Part shown: positions 36,113-47,007 of the stretch, piece by piece | Numbering within the stretch: the first letter of the stretch is position 1 | Layout: every line of letters starts with the position of its first letter | Assembly (NCBI GenBank): GCA_003116995.1 | Contig: BDSL01000059.1 | Span: forward strand, 577,237-641,236 | Origin: Yamagishiella unicocca | Taxonomy: Eukaryota > Chlorophyta > Chlorophyceae > Chlamydomonadales > Volvocaceae | Reading direction: 5' to 3' | DNA: 64,000 bases | Translations under genes and position numbers: made by a program | Notes under the pieces: model-generated | What the model was told of the DNA's origin: nothing | The model's database searches: none | What the model saw: the letters and a program-made list of their open reading frames with translations, nothing else

Positions 36113-37503
36113 ACCTCACTGCGATGTCCTTGCGTCAGCTAGTGGTCCATATCTGCGCTGCTTCTGTGGCCCTTAGGGGGGTCGTGCACTTTGTCACCAG
36201 GTTGTCCTGGGTTGTAATCTTGTGGACAACTTAACCTCACGGTGTCCTTGATCCGTACGGGAGGCTCTGCACGACCAACGGGTCTGGGTTACCGGCTACG
36301 ATTTCCGCAAGCGGTGCACATTGGATCATGCATAACAGGTCCAGCCGTTTCCCTTTCTCCCGACTGGTGTCACAACACAATTTCCGTGCTCACACAATAT
36401 TGTCAACTCGGTAACACTCACACCAGTATTGGTCCAACAGGCACGCTTTCACGCCCACAGCCCTGGCCATGCTGGGTGCAGGGATGCTACCGAACGCCCA
36501 CATTAGCACCAACACCTTCCAGCCGCACTAAATTCGTCACATGTATTTGGCAGGCGAACATGAAATGAAGTCCCGAAACAATACAGTTCCTGCCCTAGGC
36601 CCTTCAACACCCTTGAAGGCAAAGCGGCAGAGTAATACGGCGCGGCGCTCTTAACATCTTCGTTCCCACAATGCGCCAGGACAGAGGATGGAAGAGGCGC
36701 ACCGGGGCCCGAACACATGCGAGTTACGACCGCCCACAACCGCAAAAAGTAGCTCACGGAGTTTCGGCTCGAACGCCTCTTCCTTCCATCCAGAAGAGAC
36801 GCGTGCCTACGCCGAAACCCCATAATATAAAGCCAGTCGGGTAAACGCTTTGTATCTAGGGCCGGACCGCCTACAGTCGCCGCCACTCGACTCGTACGAG
36901 CACGCTTCGCTATGCTCCTGGTGCAGGAGGCAACAGACACCGCCGTACACCGTCGTCCGGGCCTCCATTAGTTTCGCCTTCCGTCAGTTGCCGCCGGACG
37001 CGTCCACGGTATGTGTCGTGGCGCACCCTCTGAATAATTGCGGGCCGGGGTCACCACTCAAATGGCGCCGCCGCACACTCGCACGCAACAACCCCTCCTC
37101 CGCCCGCGCCCCTCCATCCACCCAGGCAAATAATACCGCACAACCAACCTAGTGTGGTCACGAAAAACTGTGGCAACTACCTGTCGTACGCCTGCAATCC
37201 CCTCCCCCTCGCCACGCAGCTCGGAACCACGCTCGCACCAAGATCAACCAACGTCGGACGAGCTCACTAACACCGATTGCTGTTGATCGCGCGCAGACAA
37301 CGAAATGGCACTTTAAGGTTTCACCGTCACACCACTGTACAAGCACACAAGCACTCAGTTACGACGCCCTCTCTGCAGCCAGCCACATCACCGCAGAGAG
37401 CCTGTTGGAACATAGGCTGCCTGCCGCCTGAGCAAAAGCACGGCGATGCCCGCTTCGCTGACGCCCCGGTTCGCTGACGGCCGCGGTTCGAGAGCCGAGT
37501 CCC
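36113..37503. other. Intergenic, H2A downstream to hydrolase 3' end
   Basis: 1.4 kb. Longest frames (for example 36503-36940 on the minus strand) show no domain and no splice partners. It must contain the hydrolase 3' UTR on the minus strand. Nothing else is seen. Confidence 0.4.
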
Positions 37504-40022
37504 TCACGAGGCCGCCTTGGCCGCCCCTCCGCCGGACCCGATGCCCGCCATGATCTCGTAGGAGCTGGCGCTGTCGCTGCGCACGTGGTGCACCTGCGAC
37601 CCGGACGCCGCCGCCACCAGCTCCGCCACCTCCTGGACCATGCGCGCCTGCCAGGGCAGATCCTTGATGAAGTCCGCGTGCCGGTGCGTGGGGTGCAGCA
37701 GCACCCGGGTGGCGGGGTGCGCCTCCAACATGGTCAGGACCTCCTGAGGGCAGTGCCGGGGGCGGCGGCAACAGTGCGGGTTCAGCCATGAGCCCGTGAC
37801 GATGCCTTACGCTGGCCAGGCAAGCAAGGCCGCAACGTCGCCGAAGCGAAAGGGCAGCAGCACCACCTGCACGGGCACCACCGCCCGAGCCCGCAACCCC
37901 ACCACCATCACCGAGCCCGCAACCCCACCTGCACGGGCACCAGCTCATCGTGCGCAGAGAGCGCCACCATGGTGTGCTCCGGCAGCTGGTCGGGCCACAG
38001 GTTGAGCAGCGACCAGTAGAAGCGGCGGCACACCGACACGGAGTGCGCCAGGTCGCGGGCGATGAACCAGGTGAGGAACGAGGCGCCGGCCAGCGGGTTG
38101 CGGTACACGAAGTTGTAGATGAGCTTGCCCGAGAACCTGACGCGACCGGAGAAGCGAGGAGGGGCGCTACGTCACGTGGCGTTCGGCGTTAGGTCGGCCA
38201 CTTGTCGACTGCGGTGCCAGCGGAGACAGAAAGCTCGCGGTGGCCGAGGCGGGCACGGACCCGTCAGCTAGGAGACGGCGGAGACGGAACTCCCCGTGTG
38301 GGACCCCAGCTCACCGCGCTCCCAGCGGTTCGCAGAACGGTGCGGGCAACCCCTTGGCCCTGTCGCCCCGCACGAACACAACACCCCAAACCCTCAAGCC
38401 CTCGTTAGTGACCCCGCCCCGTCAACCACGCGCCCTGCCACCACGCGCGACCCGGACCCGCCGCCAGGCTCACATGACGAAGCAAACCGGGTCCAACAGC
38501 GTCAGGCTCGCCACCATCGGACGGTGCAGCTGCACCAGCCGCGACGCCATGAAGGTGCCGTACGAGTGCGCCGTCACGTGGACATGCTGTACGTCATGAC
38601 ACGTCAGCACGCCAGCAATGTGCGCCACGATCTCATCCTCATCGGGCACCTCCATGCATGCGCGCATGGAGAGGTGCCGTACCTCCACCGCCACCACGGG
38701 CCGCCCCAGGGAGGAGAGGCGCAGCAGGAAATTGAGGTACGGCAGCAAGCCCAGCCCCACGCCGTGCAGGAAGAGGATGGGCGCGGCCGCCGCGGCCTGG
38801 CGCCGGTTGCGGAAGCGAGGCGAGGCAGGGCCGGCGCCAGGGGCGGGCAGGCCGTAGGTGTAGTAACGCATCCCTTGGGGGGGGCGGAGTATGAGAGGAC
38901 GAGGCGGGGCGTGGTGTTGAGAGGTGGAGGAAGCGTCATGGGCTGGAGGGCGGCAGGCGGCGGATGCGTGGCGCCAAAGCAAAACCGTGTGGGGAGGGGG
39001 CAACAAGAACCGTGGTTCTTGTTGCCAATCCTACATTCCTACATTTATTGAAAGCAAGGCGACGGAACGACGCGAAGGCGGTGCCCACCGTTGTGCATGT
39101 ACGACTTGAATCCAGCCGCCAGCAGCATCACGTGCTTCAGCAGGATCAGGACTTCTACCCCGGCGTAGAAGGCAAGCGGGCGGTAGAAGCAGCGGATGGG
39201 CTCCCACAGGTGAGTCATCATAGGCAGCGGCTTGTACGGCCCCTCGGCGAATTTGATGCCCCATGCCACCTCCAGCTCCGAAACCATCTGTTCGGGCAGG
39301 TGGCCCATTCCCTCGTCCGCCATTTGCTGCTGCGAGCGATAATAGAAGCCATAGCACAGCCTGTGGCGGGCAGGGTCGCGGCGGATCAATCGGCCCTGAC
39401 CCAGATGCAGCGGCTCAGCAACCGTCTCAAACCGTTTCCGCAGGTTGCCATGCTGTGTGGGCCTGCCACAACCTTTAACCGTATGCGGGACCAAAGCTCG
39501 GCCCAGGGTAGGCGTCATCCCCCAAAACACATACACACACGTACGAACTTACAAGTCGGCAACGTTCCGTCGCGTCAGCTGTGCTGCCGGCACATTCCAG
39601 TGCCATCGAGACACCATGTCGGTGATGCTAATGTAACGCGACAGCGCGGCTTGGTCGTGAATAAATCGGTCAAATACTTGTCGCGGGTCTATGTGCGGCG
39701 GTGGACGGTGCGGAGCCGGTTGCGCGTTCAGCCTTCTGTAGACGATAGAGTACCAGATTAGGAATGCCGCCTCAGCCAGGATCCAAGCTGGTACAAGGAG
39801 CAGGCCGAAGATGAGGAAAGACGGCAGGGCCACAGCTGAGGCGACCGCCCAGAACCCGCAAGCGGCCAGCAGGCAGCGCACTTGCAAGCGCGTTAACTGC
39901 GAGCCTGAAACACCAACGGATGATCCTTTTGATGCCTTATCGACACCACAAACAGGGCCGCGGCCGAGGGCCGCGCCCAGCAAATCGCGTATGACTACAG
40001 AGATCAGCGCTGAGAGCCCCAT
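37504..40022 (-). CDS. Membrane-anchored alpha/beta hydrolase
   Basis: Five exons on the minus strand: 39553-40022, 39089-39462, 38474-38873, 37929-38136, 37504-37743 (563 aa), all phase-consistent. Residues 51-98 form one or two hydrophobic membrane segments (ALPSFLIFGLLLVPAWILAE), and a further hydrophobic patch near 255-275 precedes the hydrolase fold. The catalytic domain has the oxyanion motif FLHGVGLG (about 317-323), nucleophile elbow AHSYGTF with Ser385, acid Asp478 in SAHDELVP and a His in HPTHRHADF (504 or 506). These are the full Ser-Asp-His triad of esterase/lipase-type enzymes. The substrate is unknown; membrane anchoring suggests a lipid or hydrophobic ester (inference). Start ATG 40022 opens the frame. 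Confidence 0.85.
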
Positions 40023-41378
40023 TCCAAGGAATTCTGCAGCAACTCTGCTGCAATAATAAATTTAAACTCCTTCGAGCGTTAGGCCGACGTCCAGCGACCT
40101 CGTCCGTGCTTAATACGACCCACTGTTATTGTCGGTGCAAGCCCAGGGCTGCCTCGTTAGATTGTAAAGCGATGCAAATAGTCAAAGGACACCAGCCAGG
40201 CCAGCCGACAGCCGTCACTGATAAGTTAGCTCTAGTCCCAGGTGTGGTTGGCATATAAACTACTTACAGAAATTAACGAAGGAATGGTATTGAAATGCAT
40301 TATTACAGTGCCGTGTACGATTCGGGTGCATCGTGGTCAAACAAAAAGTGCGTAATCACATGAAAAAGCGCAGATAAGAGAGAAGCTGATGCAAATCGGT
40401 TACAAATGGCCGATCATGACACAACTTGCTATTTAATCATAAAGCAGAAACCGTTTGTTTATTTATGTCACAAACAGGAAGTTACGGAATGCCGTGAACC
40501 CAACCATCGCGCCCATCGCCAGCAGGGCTGCGATGACTCCGTTCTGAAGCGTATGCAAATTCATACATTAGAGCACGTAGGCCGTTGCCTCAATGTTGGG
40601 GCACAGTGGGGCGTTTTCGTCTTGATAGACGATGATAAATGGGGGAGGCAGGGGGAAGGCTCGCGCATTAGCACGGGGCCTCGTGGATTGGGACTTCTCA
40701 AAGCCTTCACCACCGTTATGGCGATGCGGAGCGGTGCGTGCACATATCACTGTTGTGTGACATATGCACACAACAGTGTGCCCTCTGCATCAGGGGCACG
40801 TAAAAAGCCAAGCGAAACAAAGGCCATACATGAAGGTAGCGCCTCCCCCTGCACAGTTCCCACGACTGTCCACACGGTTGCGTAGCATCTGGACATACCG
40901 ATTGGGTGCAAAAGGAACGGGCAGCCAGGACAGGCAAGACTGTTATTTCTAACTAACGGCTCCCAATCTGTACAACACTACCTCAATTGCTGACAATCTG
41001 AAACCGAGGGTACACCATTCATCATAGCCTGCAGCACCTCCTCGCGAATGCGTCATGTTGTCATGACGTTCGGATGAGTTAACCGTCGTCCAGCTGGTAC
41101 TACCCGCAGCTACCTAAACCTTCTTAAGATGCTAATTGCAGTACATGCCCGTGCATCCTATATTATAGCTCTTGATTTGACAAAATCCTAAAGCAATACT
41201 GCGCTTACCCGCGGCAAATTGCCCCCGTGTGCACGGAAAAGCCTACCGGCTACCGGCGCTCACACACAGACGACAACGCCACGTCGACGTTGCAACACTA
41301 AGCCACTCCTTCTATATAGATTCGACAACATCCGTGAAGGATCTTGGCGCATTCGGTATCGGCGGCAGTAGGCCAAGC
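40023..41378. other. Divergent intergenic region, hydrolase (-) and SKP1-like gene (+)
   Basis: 1.36 kb, AT-rich at 40240-40450. A 159-codon frame at 40406-40885 (+) lacks recognisable domains and is not called a gene. A perfect 12-bp inverted repeat lies at 40748-40778. Confidence 0.4.
40748..40778. repeat. Perfect 12-bp inverted repeat (hairpin)
   Basis: CACTGTTGTGTG and its exact reverse complement CACACAACAGTG are separated by the 7-nt loop ACATATG. Confidence 0.9.
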
Positions 41379-43256
41379 ATGGGTACCCAGCCGAGCGACA
41401 TTTGCTCGCCCTACGTTTACCCGGAGCACACAATTACAATTTCGAAATGCTTAGCACAACATTGCTCCGTTGTCTGCGATATGCTGGAACTGCTGGACCA
41501 AGACAACGTCGCGGTGACGTCAGCATGTGCTGATGGCAATGTGACCCTTCCTGGTCTTCCCGCCCGGGTACTCCCTCGCGGTCTCGAGGTGCTGGAGGAC
41601 TGGGCGACCCAGCGACAACAAGCGCTCAACAGAGGCCTCAGCCCAATCGACTGGCTTCCCGCGTTTCTCGCAACCCGTGGTCGCGATACGACGGATGAGG
41701 CCGTATGCGCCGCCGCTGATTTCCTGGGCTGCCGGCCCTTCCTGGAGCTGTTACTCGAGGTACAGCTGCTGCGAGTGGCGCTGCTAGAGGACGAGGAGTT
41801 GAAGAGGCTGGCGGCGGCAGCAGGGGGGGACGGCGACGAGGAGCCCGATGTGCTGTCGCTGAAGGACATCGAGAGGGAGCTGTCGCAGGTTGGGGTTGGA
41901 TGGGGACGTTGAGGGCCGTGGTTGTTACCAAACGCCCGGGCTGTCTTTATCATTTACGGCATGTACGGAAATAGGTAACCAAGAGATTGTCGACCTCCAC
42001 GTTGTCACGTCTGGTGTCGCGGCCTTACGTGTAACCCAAAGGGATTGCTACGCGCACCCGCACTACGCCACCTCCTGTCCCCCCGACTGCTGCTCGCAGG
42101 ATGAGCTGCAGCTCCTGCCCTGCTTGCGGCAGGCACCGCTGCAGCAGATACCGCAGGAGGTTCCGCCGCAGGGGGTTCCGGAGCAGGAGGTTCCGCCGCT
42201 GGAGGTTCCGCCGCAGGGGGTTCCGGAGCAGGAGGTGCCGCCACAGGAGGTGCCGCCGCAGGCACCACAGGCCGCGCCGCAGGAGGCGCCTGAGACGGCG
42301 CATGAACAGGCACCCCCGCACCTGCCCGCGCAGCTGCGCCGCATGATGCCGCTGGACAGCTTCGAGCGGATGGTGACGCGGCTGTGCGGGAGCCCCTGGC
42401 TGGAGGCCGTCAAGCCCAGCGCCGAGGCAGTGAGGTAGGACCCCGCTGGGCTGGACAGGTACCGGTACACGGTCGGGGCCAATAACCCTGTTGAATTGCC
42501 GTACCTCCACCTGTGACGTCAGCATCATGGCGCCCACCCACCCGCTGCAGGCGGACCTTGTGCGCCCTGGGCTTTACGCCGGCCGTGACCGTGGCTTCGA
42601 CAACCAAGCGAGTTCAACGCGATGGCAAGGAGCCCTACCTGGAGCTACCCTGGACGCCCCTGCCTGGCTACGAGGTTGCCGCAATTGCGGTCGAGGCTGA
42701 ATCGCACGACCAGGTGGGTCAATGACGCAATTCCCCTCCCTGGCCCGACGCCTCATCCTGAGGACTTGAGGCTAGGCGTAGATGCTCGCGGATGTTGAGA
42801 TTTCCGTGTGCCTGTGCATTCGGTGACATTACGGTAATGCCCTCCCCTCCTCCCTCCCTCCCCTCCTTCCTTCCTTCCCAGGGCTGGAGCAGCTACCCCC
42901 AGGACCGCGGCACCACCCGCAACTCGTGGACGTGGGGGGAGCTGGTGCTGGCGGGCCCGGAGGGCTCCCCCACGGACCCTGGCGACCCTGGCCGCATGTA
43001 CACCAACCTGCACGCCGTGGACCGCTGGCAGGTGCACCGGGCGGCACTGCGGCGGGACAGCGAGCTGGTGAAGAAGATCAACGACCTAGCGGCCGGCAAC
43101 GCGGCAGCGGCGACAACCGCAGCAGCGGCGGTCGCGGTGGGCGAGGTTCCTGCCAAACTGGCCTACAGGCTCCAGCTGCTGCAGTGCGCAGCATTCCCCG
43201 GTTGGGAAAACCACATGAAATCAGCCAAGATGACCCTGGAGCTATGTGCACTGTGA
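41379..43256 (+). CDS. SKP1/POZ-like protein with C-terminal GWSS-SWTW-PGW domain, copy 1
   Basis: Four exons: 41379-41888, 42100-42434, 42551-42713, 42882-43256 (460 aa). Residues 15-150 follow the SKP1/Elongin-C POZ pattern: TITISKCLAQHCSVVCDMLE, VTLPGLPARVLPRGLEVLED, WLPAFLA and AVCAAADFLGCRPFLELLLE. SKP1 links F-box proteins to cullin-1 ubiquitin ligases. The SKP1 C-terminal F-box-binding helices are not obvious. Exon 2 encodes a Pro/Gln/Glu/Val repeat (QEVPPQGVPEQEVPP). The last exon carries GWSSYPQDRGTTRNSWTWGE, RMYTNLHAVDRWQVH and FPGWENHMKSAKM, a predicted beta-rich domain not assigned to a named family. ATG 41379 is the first ATG of the frame. The tail-to-tail paralogue lies at 44102-46813. 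Confidence 0.75.
42150..42275 (+). repeat. In-frame GTTCCGCCGCAG-type coding repeat
   Basis: About eight imperfect 15-bp units (GAGGTTCCGCCGCAG, GGGGTTCCGGAGCAG) encode (Q/E)(E/G)VPP repeats in exon 2 of the SKP1-like gene. Confidence 0.85.
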
Positions 43257-44101
43257 TTTGGGGGCGCAAGCGATAAGGGCCACAGGGAGGATTTGGGGCA
43301 ACGGGCTGTCGACTGGGCGATGCGTGGTACTAGGATGTCCGAGTCCAGGGGGTGCAATCCCTGAGGGCTGAGTGGAGGGGAGAGGCTCGTATGGCTCCTA
43401 GGCCGCAACGAGCTCTTTGAAACCAGCGAAGGGTGTCGTTGCTTTCGGGCGCTTGCTCGTTAGTCATGGCGCGCAATCCATGCAGCTGTCGGCTTTTGGA
43501 CCACCCCCACGACGCGCCGTACGAATATGATGACGCGCGCGCGTGTATCACGTCGGAAATATTGCGGTTATTTTGCCATGCATAGCTCCTGGATGAGCTA
43601 ATCATTGCCGTGGGCCGTACATGCCCATTTTCGCATGCACGCAGACAGGCCCCGTGCCTTCTGGCTTCTGCCGTTACTCTTACTTGAAAAAGAAGAGTAA
43701 CCGGCTACCTGTACTCCTCGACGATCCACGTGCACCAACGCAAACAACACAAAAACATTGCTTGGGCTACGTCAGGGGATTGTACACCAATGGTGGCTAC
43801 CCACGCCTCCCTCCAACAACACTTCGGTTTCCTTAATTCTCTCAAGTGCCGGTTTCCTCTCAAATCCTCCCCAAACAACACTCCGCTCGCAACTCGTCCG
43901 ACATCTCTTGTCATCGGCTCTCCCCCAGATCCCACAAATCGTGGCACGCCACGGCGTGTTTGGACGTGCCAACAGCGACTCGCTTCCCATCCGACCCACA
44001 AACAAATAATCGGTACCGGTCACCAGCAAACTCCACTGCGGGCTCCACTCCAGCCAGCCGAAAGTACAGGAAGGCACATACGCCGCAAGCCTGTGTGGCT
44101 G
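43257..44101. other. Tail-to-tail intergenic region of the SKP1-like pair
   Basis: 845 bp containing both 3' UTRs. No coding signal and no obvious long inverted repeat between the two genes was seen. Confidence 0.4.
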
Positions 44102-46813
44102 TCAAGCCGAGCCCCGCGCGACGTCGTCGTACCCAACCGGCCGAAAGTGTACGACCACCTCGGCCCGCCGTACGGAATGCCGCCAGCCGGGGAACATGGC
44201 GCAGACGAACAACACCAGCTGGTGGCACCCCTGCGGCTGCTGCTGCCGTACCGAAGGCAGCGCCTCTCTCCCCGGGGCAGTTGCCGCCGATGCATTGCCA
44301 GCGACAGACACGCTAGCGGCTGCGGCCCCGTCGCCTTGTCTGCGTCCATCGCCGTCCGCCACTGCCGCGGCTGTTGCCGCCGCCGCGGCTGCGGTTGTTG
44401 CCGCTGCCGCCTTGCCGACCGCTAGGTCGTTAATCTTCTTCACCAGTTCGCTGTCCCGCAGCAGTGCCGCCCGGTGCACCTGCCAGCGGTCCACGGCGTG
44501 CAGGTTGGTGTACATGCGGCCAGGGTCGCCAGGGTCCGTGGGGGAGCCCTCCGGGCCCGCCATCACCAGCTCCCCCCACGTCCACGAGTTGCGGGTGGTG
44601 CCGTGGTCCTCGATGAAGTCACTCCAGCCCTGGGAGGGAGCGAGGGAGCATGCAGGACGTGGCTTGAAGGGGACCGGGGTGGGGCGATGGGATGCGGATT
44701 TGTAGACTCGCCCCAGATGCAGCTGGCGCTGAAGATGCATCCGCCCACCCTCAACGGCCTGGCCTGAGGGGCCTGGCCTTGAGAAGGATCACCAGCCCGC
44801 GCCGCAAACAAGAGCCTCAGCGCCATCCCCTTACCCTCAATCTCCCTCTCCCGACCCCCCCCGCAGCACCACCAGCCCGCCTCCCGCCTCCCTTCCTCCC
44901 TTCCCGTCGCCCGCTCCCCATCCTCCCGCTCCCGTCCCTCCCTGCAGCCCACCTGGTCGTGGGCCTCGGCCTCCACCTCCACCGTCTCCACCTGGAATTA
45001 ACGAGGGAATGTGCGTTTGAAAGAGGCAGCTAAGGATGGAACATGGCGCATGGCGGCGGATGCGAACCCAGTCCCTACCTCGTAGGCCGGGGCCGCTCCG
45101 AAACCCGCGTCGAGGCCCTCCAACGGCAACCGCACATACGCCGCGCGCCCCATTGAGACAGCCACCACGCCTTGACGCCCGGCCTCCAGGGTGGGGCGGA
45201 AGCCCAGCCGGTAGAGGCAGGCCCTGTGGTGCGTTCAGCGCATCGGCTGCTTGTGTTGGGAGTCGTGCGTGCGGGGACGATAACGCCCGCTCGGCAGGAG
45301 AACATCGCCACCCCGCACGGCAGGAGAACACCGCCACCCCGCACGGCAGGAGAACACCGCCACCCCGCACGGCAGGAGAACACCGCCACCCCGCACGACC
45401 CACCGTATGTCGCGCGGCTGGGCGCCAGTGAAGCGCAGCATGCCGCCCGCCGCCAGGCCACACACCAGCGCCTCCATGAGCTCCAGGGAGACACGCCGCG
45501 GCGGCAGAGCTCCAGTCCCCTCCCCCTCACTGCGCAGACCCTGCGTCCCAGGCAGCACCTGCAGCACCTGCTGCTGCTGCTGCCGCCCCACCTCGCGCTG
45601 CCGCCGCTCGCCTGAAGTTGGCTCCAGGGGCTCCGAAGGGCCGTACCACTCGTCCCACTCCGCCTCCACGTCCCCGCGCGTGCCGCCGGTGGATGCCGCT
45701 GGAGGCGCAGCAGCGGCGGCGGCCACCCCTGGAGCGCCCGCGCCCGAGGGTGCCCCCTCGGCCTGTGGTGGTGCTGACGTGGATGAACACGCCGCGGCGG
45801 CGGCGACCTCCTCCTGCTCCTCCTCCTCTTCCTGGCCGCGCTGCGAATGTTGGCGCAGTGGTGGTGGCGGCTGCTGTTGTTGTTGTCGTCGTAGGCAGCG
45901 GGGCAGCTTGCGAAAGTGCTCCTGTGGGGTCGGTCGGCGGTTCGGGGCACATCACAACAAAACACCACGGCGACGCATGGAGGGGCGGAGGCGGCTTGGA
46001 CGGAGGCAGCCCCCCGCTCCCTCGCCTCCCCCCAAAAGAAGGCGGACCAGTCCGTTACTCCGTCTCCTGCTTCGGCAGATCTGCGCACGCTGATTCACAC
46101 TCCCGTCCCACGGGTCGCTTCTACTCCTCGGTTACTCGGGTATGCTTGTTGCCCGGGCCCGGACCTCGCGCATACACCCGAGCGCCCCCAAACCGCGCGC
46201 GCACCTCTCTCAACGTTGACAGCGGCGGCACCTCCAGTCGCCCCCCGCGTGAACACAGCCTCTTCAGCTCCTGGTCTGCCATCAGCGCCAACCGCAGCAG
46301 CTGCACCTCGAGCAGCAGCTCCAGGAAGGGCCGGCAGCCCAGGAAGTCTGCGGCGCAAGCGGCTGCTGCCAGGCTGCTGGTATTGGCGGCCAGGAATCCA
46401 GGCAACCACAACCCGTTTTCGAGACCTTTAGCGGCGGCAGAGGCTGTGTGCACGGCCCACGCGTCAAGTGTGGTGAGGCCGTGCTGCGGAACGATGCCCG
46501 GCACCACGGGCACCAGGACAGTTTGGTGCGCGTCGTCGGGCGCGACGGAGTCAGAACCGTTGGGAGTGTCATCCTCTTCGGAGCGAAACAGCTCCAGTAA
46601 TTCCATGCCCACGTTACATTGTTTGGCCAGGCTGGTCGAGATGCTCACAGCCCGCTCGCCTGCGTCAGGCCAGGTGGTATCGTCATCTGGAGAACATATA
46701 ACGGGTGTAGTGAGCCCACGATGCTGATCCCCTGGCGCCTCGGCACTTCCGTTTCGCAGACGATCCCATGCATTCATAAAACGTTTGGCAAGGTTTCGAG
46801 GATGCCAAGACAT
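44102..46813 (-). CDS. SKP1/POZ-like protein with C-terminal GWS-SWTW-PGW domain, copy 2
   Basis: Minus-strand exons 46205-46813, 45404-45921, 45079-45223, 44953-44991, 44102-44629 (612 aa), phase-consistent. It is a paralogue of the 41379 gene: SKP1-like segment VSISTSLAKQCNVGMELLEL, and a nearly identical ACAADFLGCRPFLELLLEVQ. The second exon is long, with poly-Gln, poly-Glu and Ala/Gly runs where copy 1 has the Pro repeat. The C-terminal domain matches (TTRNSWTWGELVMAGPEGSP; CAMFPGWRHSVRRAEVVVHF), with an Ala/Thr-rich insertion before PGW. Copy 2 has one more intron than copy 1: the tiny 39-nt exon 44953-44991 (VETVEVEAEAHDQ) is contiguous with the preceding exon in copy 1. Function as a ubiquitin-ligase adaptor is inferred from the POZ pattern only. 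Confidence 0.75.
45292..45397. repeat. 26-bp minisatellite in SKP1-like copy 2 intron
   Basis: About four units of GCCACCCCGCACGGCAGGAG plus AACACC; one unit has ATC for ACC. It lies in the intron 45224-45403. Confidence 0.9.
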
Positions 46814-47007
46814 GATACTGGTAGTAAAACTTTAGTTGCATGCCTCTTCATGTAGGGTTGTTAAAGGGTTGCGGCATCGATTGCAGCAGTCGGTGACGCG
46901 GTAAGGCTAACCGTCCGAAACCACCAAAACCCTGCCATGTGCCAGACATTTAGGATTGAGAAATATTATCATATTCTTGAAAATATCCCAGAGTAGAATC
47001 GAGAGAA
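46814..47007. promoter_or_regulatory. Short divergent promoter, SKP1-like copy 2 (-) and AlkB copy 1 (+)
   Basis: Only 194 bp separates the two start codons, so the two genes share a bidirectional promoter region. The AT-rich stretch 46940-46985 could serve the AlkB gene. Confidence 0.55.

Noticed and set aside
36503..36940. 145-codon frame on the minus strand downstream of H2A
   Set aside because: No similarity recognised and no supporting signals; it lies in ordinary intergenic DNA.
40406..40885. 159-codon ATG frame (+) in the hydrolase/SKP1-like spacer
   Set aside because: No recognisable domain, atypical composition for local genes, and it spans the perfect hairpin at 40748-40778; likely chance.
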